A stretch of 64,000 nucleotides of DNA. Source: Anoxybacillus tengchongensis (GTDB taxonomy: Bacteria; Bacillota; Bacilli; Bacillales; Anoxybacillaceae). Where the stretch lies: positions 62,001-126,000 of the forward strand of contig NZ_JACHES010000003.1 of NCBI RefSeq assembly GCF_014201585.1, read 5' to 3'. The position numbers and the translations under genes are program-made. This document shows, piece after piece, positions 52,805 through 62,710 of this stretch. Within the stretch, counting starts at the first letter, position 1. Each line of letters starts with the position of its first letter. The notes beneath the pieces were generated by a model. The model saw only the letters and a list, made by a program, of their open reading frames with translations, did no database searches and was not told where the DNA came from.

Positions 52805-53188
52805 ATGTTCACACAACTACATCACATAGCAATTATCTGTTCGAATTATGAACGATCCAAACATTTTTACACACATGTTTTACAACTACCAATCATTCAC
52901 GAACAATATCGCGCTGATAAACGATCATATAAGTTAGATTTGCAAATTGGGGATTTACAACTAGAACTTTTTTCTTTCGAACATCCACCAAAAAGACAAA
53001 GCTATCCTGAAGCATGTGGCTTACGTCATCTAGCATTCGCAGTAGATTGTATTGAGGAAACGATCGCTTATTTACAAGCGCATCATATTGAGGTAGAACC
53101 AATTCGCATCGATCCGATAACAGGGAAAAAGTTCACATTCTTTCAAGATCCCGATCAATTACCGATTGAGTTGTATGAAAGGGGATAG
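52805..53188 (+). CDS. VOC/glyoxalase-like metalloprotein (YwkD-like)
   Basis: A 127-residue protein of the vicinal oxygen chelate superfamily with two beta-alpha-beta-beta-beta units: LHHIAIICSNYERSKHFYTH, LQLELFSFEHPP, GLRHLAFAVDCIEETIAYL and FFQDPDQLPIELYE. His, Glu, His and Glu metal ligands are in place. It resembles Bacillus YwkD and E. coli YaeR, whose substrates are unknown. AGGGGGAGAAGACAA precedes the ATG. Divergent from the PTS operon. Confidence 0.88.
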   Translation: MFTQLHHIAIICSNYERSKHFYTHVLQLPIIHEQYRADKRSYKLDLQIGDLQLELFSFEHPPKRQSYPEACGLRHLAFAVDCIEETIAYLQAHHIEVEPIRIDPITGKKFTFFQDPDQLPIELYERG

Positions 53189-53208
53189 ATGGGGAAGAGA
53201 TCCCCATC
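53188..53208. terminator. Convergent hairpin
   Basis: GATGGGGA pairs with TCCCCATC (8 bp, perfect) around AGAGA, between the stop of the VOC gene and the stop of pgcA, with no clear T-run. Confidence 0.6.
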
Positions 53209-54949
53209 ACTTCATTTGATATAAAGCATCTTCCACAAGCGACATAACGGCTTGTTCAAGTTGCATTAATAACATATCGCTTTCTTGTTGTGACTTGCCT
53301 TTCACACCAAAATAAAATTTCGCTTTCGGCTCTGTTCCTGATGGGCGAACACAAAACCATGAACCGTTGGCTAACTCATATTTCAACACGTTCGACCGTG
53401 GCAAACAAAGCGATTGCTCTGTTCCGTTCTCCCATCGTTTGCCCACAGCGTAATCTTCCACCGCAACAACCCCCACACCTGCGATTTCACGTAACGGTTG
53501 ATTGCGGAACGAAGACATGATGTGAGCGATTCGCTCTGCCCCTTCTTTTCCTTTTAACGTTAACGAACGCAATGACTCTTTATAGTAGCCATACTTTTCA
53601 AAAATGTCTATTAGTCCTTCATATAACGTTTTTCCTTGCGCTTTATAATACGCGGCTACTTCTGCCGCAAAAATCGCCGACTGCACGGCATCTTTATCAC
53701 GAACAAAATCACCGATTAAATAACCGTAACTTTCTTCGTATCCAAATTGGAACGTGTATTCTTTCGTGCGCTCAAACTCACCGATCTTTTCACCGATAAA
53801 TTTAAATCCTGTTAACGTATCGATCGTTTCCAATCCATAATGCGCCGCAATCTCCCGACCGATTTCCGATGTCACGATCGTCTTCAAAACGACACCATTC
53901 GCTGGCAAGATGCCTTTTGCTTGTTTTTGTGATAATAAATACTCTAACATTAACGCGCCCATCTGATTACCAGTTAAAACGACATACTCGCCATCTTGAT
54001 TTTTCACCGCTACTCCAAGTCGATCGGCATCCGGATCCGTCGCCATTAAAAGATCGGCATTTATTTTTTCACCGTATTCCATCGCCAAAGCAAACGCCGC
54101 ATGTTCTTCTGGATTCGGTGAGGCGACCGTCGAAAAATTCGGATCTGGTTGTTCTTGCTCTTTAACAACGGTAACGTTTTGAAATCCAAATGCTTCTAAC
54201 CCTTTTCGGACAAGCATGTTCGCTGTTCCATGAAGCGGGGAAAAAACAATGTTTACATCTTTCGCGACACTCGCCACAAGCTCTGGATTTAATTGAATTG
54301 TTTTTAACTGCGCAATATACGCTGCATCAATTTCTTCCCCGATATACACTAGTAACCCTGTCTCAATTAGCTCTTGCTCACTCGCCACATCGACTGCTAA
54401 TTCATCCTCAACCGCATTCACATATTCAATGAGTACATCTGCAATCGCTGGAGGAATTTGTCCTCCGTCTTCACCATACACTTTAAACCCATTATATTCG
54501 GGTGGATTATGACTCGCCGTAATAACGACTCCCGCAAACGCGCCTAAATAACGAACCGCAAACGACAACTCTGGCGTCGGACGAAGCTCTTTAAACAAAT
54601 ACGCTCGAATACCATGTTTTCCTACCGTCTTGGCTACTTCTAACGCAAACTCAGGCGATTTATGCCGAGAATCATAAGCAATGACTACCCCATGCTCTTT
54701 TGCCTCTTCGCCTTTCTCGACAATATAACGTGCCAATCCTTCCGATGCTTTTCGAATCGTGTATATATTCATTCGATTCGTCCCAGGTCCAATCTCTCCA
54801 CGCATCCCACCTGTGCCAAATTCTAAGTTTTTGTAGAAGCTATCTTCTAACAATTTTTCATTTGCTTGCATCTCAAGTAACTGTTGCTTTAGCTCTTTGT
54901 CTAAATGTGGATAGTAAAGCCATTTTTGTACGGTTGTTTGCCACGTCAT
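53207..54949 (-). CDS. pgcA: Alpha-phosphoglucomutase
   Basis: A 580-residue phosphohexomutase. The catalytic Ser is in [16 protein letters not shown] near residue 145, the Mg site in [11 protein letters not shown] near 305, the sugar-binding loop in GYEESYGYL near 405, and the phosphate-binding loop in [13 protein letters not shown] near 545. It interconverts glucose-6-P and glucose-1-P, supplying UDP-glucose for galE and ugd; members may also act on mannose phosphates, fitting manC upstream. GGAGGAG precedes the ATG chosen (MTWQTTV); the open frame before it includes the terminator. Confidence 0.93.
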   Translation of the reverse strand: MTWQTTVQKWLYYPHLDKELKQQLLEMQANEKLLEDSFYKNLEFGTGGMRGEIGPGTNRMNIYTIRKASEGLARYIVEKGEEAKEHGVVIAYDSRHKSPEFALEVAKTVGKHGIRAYLFKELRPTPELSFAVRYLGAFAGVVITASHNPPEYNGFKVYGEDGGQIPPAIADVLIEYVNAVEDELAVDVASEQELIETGLLVYIGEEIDAAYIAQLKTIQLNPELVASVAKDVNIVFSPLHGTANMLVRKGLEAFGFQNVTVVKEQEQPDPNFSTVASPNPEEHAAFALAMEYGEKINADLLMATDPDADRLGVAVKNQDGEYVVLTGNQMGALMLEYLLSQKQAKGILPANGVVLKTIVTSEIGREIAAHYGLETIDTLTGFKFIGEKIGEFERTKEYTFQFGYEESYGYLIGDFVRDKDAVQSAIFAAEVAAYYKAQGKTLYEGLIDIFEKYGYYKESLRSLTLKGKEGAERIAHIMSSFRNQPLREIAGVGVVAVEDYAVGKRWENGTEQSLCLPRSNVLKYELANGSWFCVRPSGTEPKAKFYFGVKGKSQQESDMLLMQLEQAVMSLVEDALYQMK

Positions 54950-54983
54950 ATACTGACTCCTCCCATGGATGTAGGTGATAGAT

Positions 54984-55026
54984 AAAACAAAAAAGAGGCT
55001 GCTAGAAGTTATCTCTTCTAGCAGCC
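54984..55026 (-). terminator. Strong intrinsic terminator upstream of pgcA
   Basis: GGCTGCTAGAAG and CTTCTAGCAGCC (12 bp, perfect) enclose TTATCT. On the minus strand it is followed by TCTTTTTTGTTTT. It ends the polysaccharide operon coming from the right before pgcA begins. Confidence 0.92.
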
Positions 55027-55032
55027 AAAAAA

Positions 55033-55110
55033 TTAGTGACTTACAAATAAGCAATGTTTCTCGACTTCTTCCCACGTCATATAAATATGCATGATGTCTT
55101 CTTTGTTTAA
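55033..55110 (-). pseudogene. Remnant of a second manC (C-terminal end only)
   Basis: The minus strand encodes [20 protein letters not shown] up to a stop. This matches the C-terminus of the intact manC nearby ([20 protein letters not shown]), also at the DNA level (CACTTCTTCCCAAGTCATAT versus GACTTCTTCCCACGTCATAT). Only about 25 codons survive, immediately downstream of the acyltransferase gene and before the terminator. It suggests a former second manC or rearrangement of the cluster's 3' end. Confidence 0.7.
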
Positions 55111-55159
55111 ATCATCAACTGAATCTTTCTTGTAACATATACTACTTAAGCATTTTGAA

Positions 55160-55672
55160 CTACATTTCATCTCCAGTTGTCGGTAAATCCTTAATTCTCC
55201 TAGCTGGATTCCCTGCATATAAACCGTTAGGCTCTGTGTCCTTTGTCACTACTGCACCTGCCGCAATAATACATCCTTCTGCAATTGTAACACTGGGCAG
55301 AATAATAGCTCCCATTCCAACCCAACTTCCCTTTTTGATTATTACTTCCTTAGATATTGTGCCATCTTCCTCACGTCTTCTTATAACAGAATGCCTATAA
55401 TGGTGGGTTCCGGTTAATATTTTTACATAAGGACCTATTCTTACATAATCTTCTATAATAATTCTGGCATTTCCGTCAAGGAAACTTCCCACATTTACAA
55501 ATGTATGTTTCCCCATAATAATTTTATTGGAGCCCAAATATACATTTTCGGCTATTCTAGCACTTTTATCTAGCTTCACCCCTAATATCATTAGTAGGTA
55601 AGTCCTTATATATGGATGAAACAAAGGGGATTGAATAACAGAATTTATTATTTTCCAAACATATTCTTTCAT
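55160..55672 (-). CDS. Hexapeptide-repeat acyltransferase
   Basis: A 170-residue protein of the left-handed beta-helix acetyltransferase type. The catalytic region is GTHHYRH near residue 89, and the hexapeptide turns run through VIIKKGSWVGMGAIILP, SVTIAEGCIIAAGAVVTKD and the terminal AGNPARRIKDLP. It likely O-acetylates a sugar of the polysaccharide, using acetyl-CoA. Its ATG overlaps the manC stop (TAATG), so the two are coupled. Confidence 0.88.
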   Translation of the reverse strand: MKEYVWKIINSVIQSPLFHPYIRTYLLMILGVKLDKSARIAENVYLGSNKIIMGKHTFVNVGSFLDGNARIIIEDYVRIGPYVKILTGTHHYRHSVIRRREEDGTISKEVIIKKGSWVGMGAIILPSVTIAEGCIIAAGAVVTKDTEPNGLYAGNPARRIKDLPTTGDEM

Positions 55673-57063
55673 TATTTAATTATACTCCTTACGTCTCGAC
55701 AGCTAAGCAAGTTCTTCTCCACTTCTTCCCAAGTCATATAAATACGAACAATGTCTTCCTCAATTAACTGTGTTCCAGTTTGCACTTCGATAAATTCTAA
55801 ATCGGTAATCGCTCTAATGCCATGTTTTGCACCAATAGGGATTTCAAGTACATCCCCTGGTTTGACAAAACGGATTTCACCGTCAAGCGCAAATTCGCCT
55901 TCTCCTTTAATAATCGTCCATACTTCGCTACGATAATGATGCATTTGATAGCTTAAATTTTTCCCTGCCGTAACGCCAATTCGTTTTGTTAATACTTCTC
56001 GACCGTCTTCAAATTTAGTATAGTCCAACACCCGATACCAACCCCATCGTCGTTCTTCATACATTGGGCGTTGATCAAACTCATTCACTAACTCTTTAAT
56101 TTTTGGACTTTTTTCTTTGTCTGACACTAAAATTCCATCCGGACTTACCGCCACAATCGCATTAGATACTCCTAACACTGTGACTGGAATGTCTAATTCA
56201 TTAATTAAATGCGTATTCTCTGAATCGGTGATAATCCCTTTTCCAATTTGGTTTGTTGCCATCTCTTCCGTTAATGTATTCCACGTACCAAGGTCTTTCC
56301 AATAGCCATCATATGGCAACACAACAATATGTTCTGTCTTTTCCACGACCTCATAGTCAAAGCTAATTTTCGGCAACTGGCCATATTGCTTTAACAATTC
56401 ATCATATTGAATCGGAAGCCCTTTTGCTTCTAATAGCGAAATCATATAGTCCAATCGAAAAGCAAACACACCACAATTCCAAAGCGCACCTTGCTTGATT
56501 AGTTCAATTGCTTTTTCTTCGTTTGGCTTCTCTGTAAAATGGCTGACTTTGAAATAATCACTGTCACTGGATTTAGCAGTCGGAACAATATAACCGTACT
56601 TCGCCGATGGATACGTTGGTTCGACACCAATTAACACCAAATCTGCGCCACTTTCAAGAACCGTTTTTTCTAGTTCTTTAACTCGCTGGAAAAAGCGATC
56701 CTCTACATATGGATCGACAGGCAACACCGCAACCACTTCGTTTAAGCCCATTCCTTCGACACTGTACAAATAAACCGATGCTAAAGCAATCGCTGGAAAT
56801 GTATCACGCCGCATCGGTTCAATAATAATCGGTACCTCTTGTCCTAATTGGCTTTGAATCATATCGACTTGGGATTTGCTTGTAGCAATCACAGCAGAAT
56901 CAGCTAGGCCGACATTTCCTAACTGTTCCCATACGCGCTGAACCATCGACTGCAATTCGCCATTTTCACTTTCTAATACTTTCAAAAATTGTTTGGAGCG
57001 AGCATCGTTAGACAAAGGCCAAAGGCGTTTGCCTGAGCCGCCGGATAATAACACCAATTCCAT
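55672..57063 (-). CDS. manC: Mannose-1-phosphate guanylyltransferase (with cupin domain)
   Basis: A 463-residue enzyme making GDP-mannose. The N-terminal nucleotidyltransferase has the signature LSGGSGKRLWPLSNDARSKQFL (residues 5-26) and FTEKPNEEKA near 170. A C-terminal cupin domain (LSYQMHHYRSEVWTIIKGEG near 395) is of the type-II mannose-6-phosphate isomerase kind, though possibly only regulatory. It supplies GDP-mannose to the local glycosyltransferases. A duplicated scrap of its 3' end is found at 55033. The 155 bases upstream hold no gene. Confidence 0.92.
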   Translation of the reverse strand: MELVLLSGGSGKRLWPLSNDARSKQFLKVLESENGELQSMVQRVWEQLGNVGLADSAVIATSKSQVDMIQSQLGQEVPIIIEPMRRDTFPAIALASVYLYSVEGMGLNEVVAVLPVDPYVEDRFFQRVKELEKTVLESGADLVLIGVEPTYPSAKYGYIVPTAKSSDSDYFKVSHFTEKPNEEKAIELIKQGALWNCGVFAFRLDYMISLLEAKGLPIQYDELLKQYGQLPKISFDYEVVEKTEHIVVLPYDGYWKDLGTWNTLTEEMATNQIGKGIITDSENTHLINELDIPVTVLGVSNAIVAVSPDGILVSDKEKSPKIKELVNEFDQRPMYEERRWGWYRVLDYTKFEDGREVLTKRIGVTAGKNLSYQMHHYRSEVWTIIKGEGEFALDGEIRFVKPGDVLEIPIGAKHGIRAITDLEFIEVQTGTQLIEEDIVRIYMTWEEVEKNLLSCRDVRSIIK

Positions 57064-57218
57064 TTTATCACCAACCTCTCAGATCAAAGGTTACATATAC
57101 TTAGCGACCGTTCCTCTTTTTCTGAACAAGAATGTGTAAAAAATCATTTGCTTTTTCTTTCAGAAACATTAGCAGAGCATGTTATGAAGAAATCAAGTAC
57201 AGCCTCTTAGTAAATAGC

Positions 57219-57983
57219 CTATATACCGAAACCTTTCCAATATTTAATCCAAAAATAAATAAGCCCCTTTAAATGTAGAAACCATAGCTTTGTAAATTTT
57301 TTTTTCTTTGTTAACCTTTGATAGTAATGAATTATTTTAACCTTTGGATAATACCATACTTCGTAGTTGTTCTCCCACAATCTTTTACAATACTCAGCAT
57401 CTTCAGGCGCGTAAAATATCTTTTCATCTAAATATCCTATCTCGTCAAAGATTTTCTTTCTCAATAACCAAGCTGCTGAAATTCCGTAATCAATTTTTTG
57501 GATTTTATTCAAATCATAGTAAACATCTTCTTTTCCGAGAAATCTTTTTAATTTATTTTTAAAATTAGGGAATTTGAGTGCTGAGTTCTGAACCTCTCCT
57601 GTTGGATGCACTAGCTGTGGATGAACAACTCCTATCCTCTCGCTATTAATTTCATTAAAACTGTTGATGAGTTCCACAAAAGATGTTTCTGAAAAATCCG
57701 TATCACTATCTACGATCAAAACATACTCTTTAGTACAGAGCTTTAATCCAATATTTCTAGAGAAAGTAGTGCCCAAATTTTTACATAACGGGATATAAAA
57801 CAACCTCTTTTCACTCTTTTGTATACGTTTAAGAATTTCAAGCGTTTTATCCGTTGAACCATTATCAATCACAAATATTTCATATTCGATACCTTCTCCT
57901 CTGAGCTTATTTATTAAACTTCCTAACATCTGTTCTACATAATCTTCGCTATTCCACGTTAAAGTCACAATACTAACTTCCAT
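57219..57983 (-). CDS. Glycosyltransferase family 2
   Basis: A 254-residue GT-A enzyme: VSIVTLTWNSEDYVEQML at the start, FVIDNGSTDKT near residue 36, LIVDSDTDFSE near 90 (DxD), and DEKIFYAPEDAEYCKRLW near 193, where ED is the usual catalytic-base region. It resembles rhamnosyl-type GT2 transferases, which fits rmlB/rmlD upstream. It is AT-rich, like the genes at 59306-62695, suggesting transfer of the cluster. Between it and the next intact gene lies an IS4 pseudogene. Confidence 0.88.
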   Translation of the reverse strand: MEVSIVTLTWNSEDYVEQMLGSLINKLRGEGIEYEIFVIDNGSTDKTLEILKRIQKSEKRLFYIPLCKNLGTTFSRNIGLKLCTKEYVLIVDSDTDFSETSFVELINSFNEINSERIGVVHPQLVHPTGEVQNSALKFPNFKNKLKRFLGKEDVYYDLNKIQKIDYGISAAWLLRKKIFDEIGYLDEKIFYAPEDAEYCKRLWENNYEVWYYPKVKIIHYYQRLTKKKKFTKLWFLHLKGLIYFWIKYWKGFGI

Positions 57984-58060
57984 TAGTTTGATTCCCCTTG
58001 AAACAAAATTTCACCAAAGGTATTCATAAGCGAGCTTAATAATTATATCACGGCTATTGA

Positions 58061-59192
58061 TTATACAAAATTAGGCATACTTCTCCCATATATTCGAGCA
58101 TACTCAAATAAGACAGCTGCCATCTCAGATGCCCATTTGAGGCGAAGTTGCCCAGAGAAAAAACGACGAACAAACGAAAGGAAGGAAAGAGACGAGGTTG
58201 TACGCTTTTCAGTTCGATTGTATAATCATCTCAATAACACATAAGCAATAAATGCCGCAAAAAGCTGGTTGCATGCCGCGTGCTCGCTGGTACCAAACAA
58301 CGTCGGGACGTTAAAATATTGCTTCACCCACCGAAAAAACACTTCAACCGTCCAACGTTCTTGATACATCTCGGCAATCTTTTCTGCCGATGCCTCCAAG
58401 ACGTTCGTGACAACAGGGATTTCATGCCCGTTTGCGTCCTGAAAGATCACGACGCGATGGCGCTTCTTGGAACGACATTGTTTTGTTCCTAACTAACAAG
58501 TAAAATCCGCCACAATGGAAGAAGAGGAGGAAGATAGGCGCTTTAGGCTCTTTTTTGATGAATCTCGACATTGTCTTTCATCCGTATCACAAATGGTTGC
58601 TTCTGTTCGACAAACCGATCGATACGTTCGATTTTAAAGTACGCTCGATCCTCGACAAGAACCGATGGCACGTCTGTGAGCTGCTCTCCCACCGGTCCAT
58701 CGTGGCGTAGCCCTACGGTTTCTACGATGTCGCTCGGCATTTGTTGCTCAGGGGAATACGCGACGTGCATTTTCACTTCGGATCGTTCCCCATGATAGGG
58801 TGCCCATGTCAGGCGGTTTTTCCCCACGGTGACGGTCGTGGAATCTACTACACGCAATGCTTTTGGAAAGCGAAGCGAACGGCGGGTTTGTCGATTGCAT
58901 GTCGAAACCACCAAAGCAAATAAGCGCTTCATCACCTCGTAAGGAACTTCTTTCGCTTTCTTAGAAACCGTCGAGTAATGAAACGTCGGCAATCATACAT
59001 TTTCGCCACATCGGCACCATGACGGAAACTTTTCCATTCGTGAAGTGCCACCAACAGAAAAAAATCAACCAACGTGCGCACCGTAAACGTCCGCGAAGTG
59101 TCATGATAGCCAACGGCTTCGATCATCGATTGGAGATCTTCATCAGAAACCATTTTTTGCATCAAATTTGGGAGTGTGGTATGCTTGTTCAT
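58061..59192 (-). pseudogene. Decayed IS4-family transposase
   Basis: Fragments in two frames add up to one IS4-type transposase. MNKHTTLPNLMQKMV begins at 59192 with AGGAGGTGCCC upstream. The frame shifts by one base near 58990 (VAKMYD to PTFHYSTVSKK), again in an A-run near 58556, and is interrupted by TAG at 58493-58495 and TGA at 58226-58228 (in place of Trp in LLRWLYN). DDE-type features remain: RVVDSTTVTV, VLVEDRAYFKIERID and YQERWTVEVFFRWVKQ (the Y-x2-R-W-x-x-E signature region). The coding remnant ends in a stop at 58061. The four lesions mean it is dead. Terminal inverted repeats could not be fixed. The flanking parts of 57984-59305 hold nothing else. Confidence 0.88.
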
Positions 59193-59305
59193 AGAGGGCA
59201 CCTCCTAGGTTTGTTTGTAGCTACTTACATTCTACAAGGAAGGTGCTCTTTTTTCTATGGTTTTTATGGATATTACTGGTTAATAAACATGTGTGTAATT
59301 ATACA

Positions 59306-60451
59306 CTAAACTGACTTATTAATTAATTTAAGCAACAAATTAGCAGAGATGGACCATTCAAACTTTCTAGCTTGATCTAAGGATTGAATCCTCAAACTCC
59401 TATATACATTCTGATCCTCAAGTACCTTCTTTATAGAATTGAAGGACTGCCTTTCATCGTAAGGCGGTACTTTTATACCCGCATCCCCCACAACTTCGGG
59501 TAGAGAAGAAATATTAGAAACCACAGCAGGAACACCAGATGCCATTGATTCAAGTGGTGGTATCCCAAACCCCTCGTATAAGGACGGATAAAAAAACAAA
59601 CTAGCATTTGCATACAGATAAGGGATTTCCTCTTCAGGCACATATCCTGTGATAATTACTTTATTCTCTAAGCTATTTTCATTTATATAACTAATAATTT
59701 CATCAAATCCATAACCTTCTTTCCCACATAAAACTAACTTGTATTCAGAGAACCCTTCGTCAATCATCAACTTAAATGTTTTTAAAATATGAAGTATGTT
59801 TTTTCTTTTATTAAGTTCCCCTAAAAACAAAATGTATTTACTGTCTAATCCATACTTCTCTATGACTTCTTTGTTAAAATTCGAATCCAACTCCTCTTTT
59901 ACTCTAAATTTCCCCTTGTTTACAGCACAATATGTTACATAAATGTTATCTCTTTCTTGTAAATGTTTAAAGGTCTCTAACAAATCATTTTTAGATGATT
60001 GCGAAACAGTTAAGATATAATCATTTTTCCTTATAGTGAGCAAGAGTAACATTCTATGATAAATCCTGTATAAGAAAGGATAGCATTCCGGTTGCTTGAA
60101 AACTGCTAAATCATGAATCGTTGTTATTCTCTTGGCTTTTGTGAATAAAGGAGGGAAAAAATTAGGGCAAAATAATACATCAACTTTATCCTTGTTTAAA
60201 TGGTACGGCAACAAAGTGTTTAACCAGATCGGACTAAATATCTTATTTTTCGGGATATTTCTCCCTATGACTTTTATAGAAACATTTTCATAACATCCCC
60301 ATTTGTCTGAACCTTTATGATCATCGTCCATATATAAAATGTATTTGTTTTTCCTGTCTAAATTTAAAAGCTCCGAAAGAATATTTTCTGTATAATACCC
60401 TATCCCTGTCTTAGAATTATTCAGTTTCCTAGCATCTATTCCGACAATCAT
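59306..60451 (-). CDS. Glycosyltransferase family 4
   Basis: A 381-residue GT-B enzyme: MIVGIDARKLNNSKTGIGYY at the start, FLGELNKRKN near residue 210 and YPSLYEGFGIPPLESMASGVPAVVS near 290. The start pattern is that of mannosyl/rhamnosyl-type GT4 enzymes found in EPS clusters. ATG overlaps the polymerase stop (ATGA). AT-rich compared with core genes of the window. Confidence 0.9.
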   Translation of the reverse strand: MIVGIDARKLNNSKTGIGYYTENILSELLNLDRKNKYILYMDDDHKGSDKWGCYENVSIKVIGRNIPKNKIFSPIWLNTLLPYHLNKDKVDVLFCPNFFPPLFTKAKRITTIHDLAVFKQPECYPFLYRIYHRMLLLLTIRKNDYILTVSQSSKNDLLETFKHLQERDNIYVTYCAVNKGKFRVKEELDSNFNKEVIEKYGLDSKYILFLGELNKRKNILHILKTFKLMIDEGFSEYKLVLCGKEGYGFDEIISYINENSLENKVIITGYVPEEEIPYLYANASLFFYPSLYEGFGIPPLESMASGVPAVVSNISSLPEVVGDAGIKVPPYDERQSFNSIKKVLEDQNVYRSLRIQSLDQARKFEWSISANLLLKLINKSV

Positions 60452-61746
60452 ATTACACCATCCCTATTCTCTTGTTCAAACCATCTTGACCTAAGAAAAG
60501 CCAACATCATCCAAAAATCCACAAAAGCATATGAATCAAAATTCATTACCATAGCCAAACTAAAACAAAAAATGAACTTCGAATAGTCAGATTTGCAATA
60601 AGTAAAAATTTTAAATAAAAAAGATGAAAAAAGTACAAAACCTATTAGCCCTTCCTCAGCTAAAATCTTGGCTATTAAATTTCGGGGGTTAGCATTACTA
60701 GGATTGACAAACGCATTAAAGTATACCTCATAAAAACTTAATCCATAACTAAACTGCTCTTGAATAATTCTAGCAAAATCTAAATAGTAAAATCCTCCAC
60801 CCACGCCCCAAATAGGGTTTTTTAAAAATTGGATTAAACCTATTATTGGGAAAACAACTCTTACAAACACAGAACCATCGCTATGTAATAATCTATCAAA
60901 ATCATAGTATTCTCTAAAATTAAATCGGTAAGTATAATAACCTCCTAAATCGAGTAAATTAATTACATAGCCCATAACAACAAATAAAAAAATACTAAAA
61001 AACAGTAAAAATAACGGCTTTATTCTCCTTTTGATTAGCAAATAAAAAATAACCGTTATCAATAATACGACATAACCGTTCATAGAAAAAGTAAAAATAA
61101 ACAAAATAACCAATAAATAAAAAAACACTTTAGACGATATATAATTTTTTCTGTAGTAATTAAATAATATAATGCCAACCAAGATATGAATAGCTGCCCA
61201 CGACGGTTCATTGGATAGCATTTGGACGCGTCCATATGTCCTAGAAACAAAAAATGAAGTTAACATATTTACTAAACTTGTACCCGATAATAGACCTAAT
61301 ATTTGAAGTATGCCAAATATAATGGGCAATGCAAAGGTAAGTACAAGCAATAAATTAAATGCCCTCTCAAACTGTTTTAATTTCCTAAAGTTAGACAGCA
61401 TTGAGATTATTGAAAAATAAATTATTAGCCCAACAAATAATGACAAGATGTGCTCAATACTACTTTTAACATCTCCTGTTTGGAGAGCCACCAAAAGCGA
61501 ATGCAAAACACTATAAAAAACGAATGATAATAAAATTTTTTCCGTATCACTGCAAGACAGCCGAAAACCTTTTCTCGTCATCAACAAAAAGATAGATATC
61601 CCAAAAAAGATGACGCTAATCGGCTTATAATCTGTATATTTTATATAAGGAATGCCGTCTATAGAGAACAAAAAAAAGCCAATTACAAAAAACAGTAACG
61701 GTACAGAATCTTTACTAAATCTATCCCTTACAACAATATCATTCAC
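60448..61746 (-). CDS. Polysaccharide polymerase-like membrane protein (Wzy-type)
   Basis: A 432-residue protein with about 11 hydrophobic helices and a large loop (about 265-345) containing NPIWGVGGGFYY, where G-x-G-G-x-F/Y resembles Wzy/EpsG-type proteins. It is probably the polymerase of the second polysaccharide. It starts at GTG within the preceding gene's end (8-base overlap) and ends overlapping the GT4 gene. It has no close similarity to the polymerase at 42368 by eye. No cognate flippase is seen in the rightmost part of the window. Confidence 0.78.
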   Translation of the reverse strand: MNDIVVRDRFSKDSVPLLFFVIGFFLFSIDGIPYIKYTDYKPISVIFFGISIFLLMTRKGFRLSCSDTEKILLSFVFYSVLHSLLVALQTGDVKSSIEHILSLFVGLIIYFSIISMLSNFRKLKQFERAFNLLLVLTFALPIIFGILQILGLLSGTSLVNMLTSFFVSRTYGRVQMLSNEPSWAAIHILVGIILFNYYRKNYISSKVFFYLLVILFIFTFSMNGYVVLLITVIFYLLIKRRIKPLFLLFFSIFLFVVMGYVINLLDLGGYYTYRFNFREYYDFDRLLHSDGSVFVRVVFPIIGLIQFLKNPIWGVGGGFYYLDFARIIQEQFSYGLSFYEVYFNAFVNPSNANPRNLIAKILAEEGLIGFVLFSSFLFKIFTYCKSDYSKFIFCFSLAMVMNFDSYAFVDFWMMLAFLRSRWFEQENRDGVI

Positions 61747-62695
61747 CTAACTTCCCCATCCTCATATTTATACCATCTATAAAACCTTTTAATATTAATT
61801 TACCTCTCAAGATTTTTTTATCCTCATTTAATAAAATAATTTTTATATTTTTCTTTATAACATTCCATATCATACTCAAAAGAGCAATAGAAACTCTAAT
61901 ATGGGAACATTTTTTTTGTACTTTCCTCGTCATAGCAAACGAATTTCTTACATCATAGTATGCAATGTAAGGAGGCATACTCTTTCTCTCGCCGCCAGAT
62001 GAACTAGAGACCTTATGATAGATCACAGAACTAGGTTGATAGATTATTTTCCACCCTCTATTACTACTCCTAACATTCCAATCCGTTTCTTCATAATACA
62101 AAAAATAATCCTCACACATGTACCCTACCGTTTCTAGTACCTCTCTCCGAAAGCACAAACTACATCCTGTTATATAATCCACTTCTTTTACTTCGTCATA
62201 TTGCCCGACATCTTCTTCTTTAATTCCTATATGCTTTGTCGTTCCTGTCCAAGTATTAACCTTGCCCCCCGCAAACCAAATTTTGTTCGTTCCGTAATAA
62301 TAAATTTTGGAACCAACAATTCCTACTTGTTTGTCTTTTTCCAACGTTTCTACTAATGGCGTTAACGCATTCGGATCTACTACTGTATCGTTATTCAAAA
62401 GCCAAAAATATTGGTACCCTTGTTTATGCGCCTCTCTAATGGCGACATTATTCCCACCTGCAAACCCTAAATTCGCTCCGGTTTGAATAAATGTAATAGG
62501 CAAATGAAATTTTCCATCGTTATAATCTTGTTGAAGTTTATCAAACGAGCCGTCTTGTGAAGCGTTATCTACTAAAAACACGTGAAAATAAGGGTACGTT
62601 AAATGCTCTAGCGATTTTAAACATTCAAACGTATCGTCATAAGCATTCCAGTTTAAAATAATAATCGCAACATCTTTATTCGTTACTTGTTTCAA
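61739..62695 (-). CDS. Glycosyltransferase family 2 (rhamnosyltransferase-like)
   Basis: A 318-residue GT-A enzyme: VAIIILNWNAYDDTFECLKS at the start, FLVDNASQDGS near 40, ANLGFAGGNN near 73, LLNNDTVVDP near 99 (D-x-D region) and YFLYYEETDWNVR near 196. The GFAGGNN/NNDT pattern is typical of WcaA/RfbF-like rhamnosyltransferases, in keeping with rmlB and rmlD next door. It starts at TTG (62693-62695) with a weak ribosome binding site, so the start is uncertain. Confidence 0.88.
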   Translation of the reverse strand: MKQVTNKDVAIIILNWNAYDDTFECLKSLEHLTYPYFHVFLVDNASQDGSFDKLQQDYNDGKFHLPITFIQTGANLGFAGGNNVAIREAHKQGYQYFWLLNNDTVVDPNALTPLVETLEKDKQVGIVGSKIYYYGTNKIWFAGGKVNTWTGTTKHIGIKEEDVGQYDEVKEVDYITGCSLCFRREVLETVGYMCEDYFLYYEETDWNVRSSNRGWKIIYQPSSVIYHKVSSSSGGERKSMPPYIAYYDVRNSFAMTRKVQKKCSHIRVSIALLSMIWNVIKKNIKIILLNEDKKILRGKLILKGFIDGINMRMGKLGE

Positions 62696-62710
62696 GCGTA
62701 CATCACTACC

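Noticed and set aside
59019-59309. 96-codon plus-strand frame across the IS remnant end
   Set aside because: It is antisense to the transposase fragment and has no ribosome binding site or similarity.
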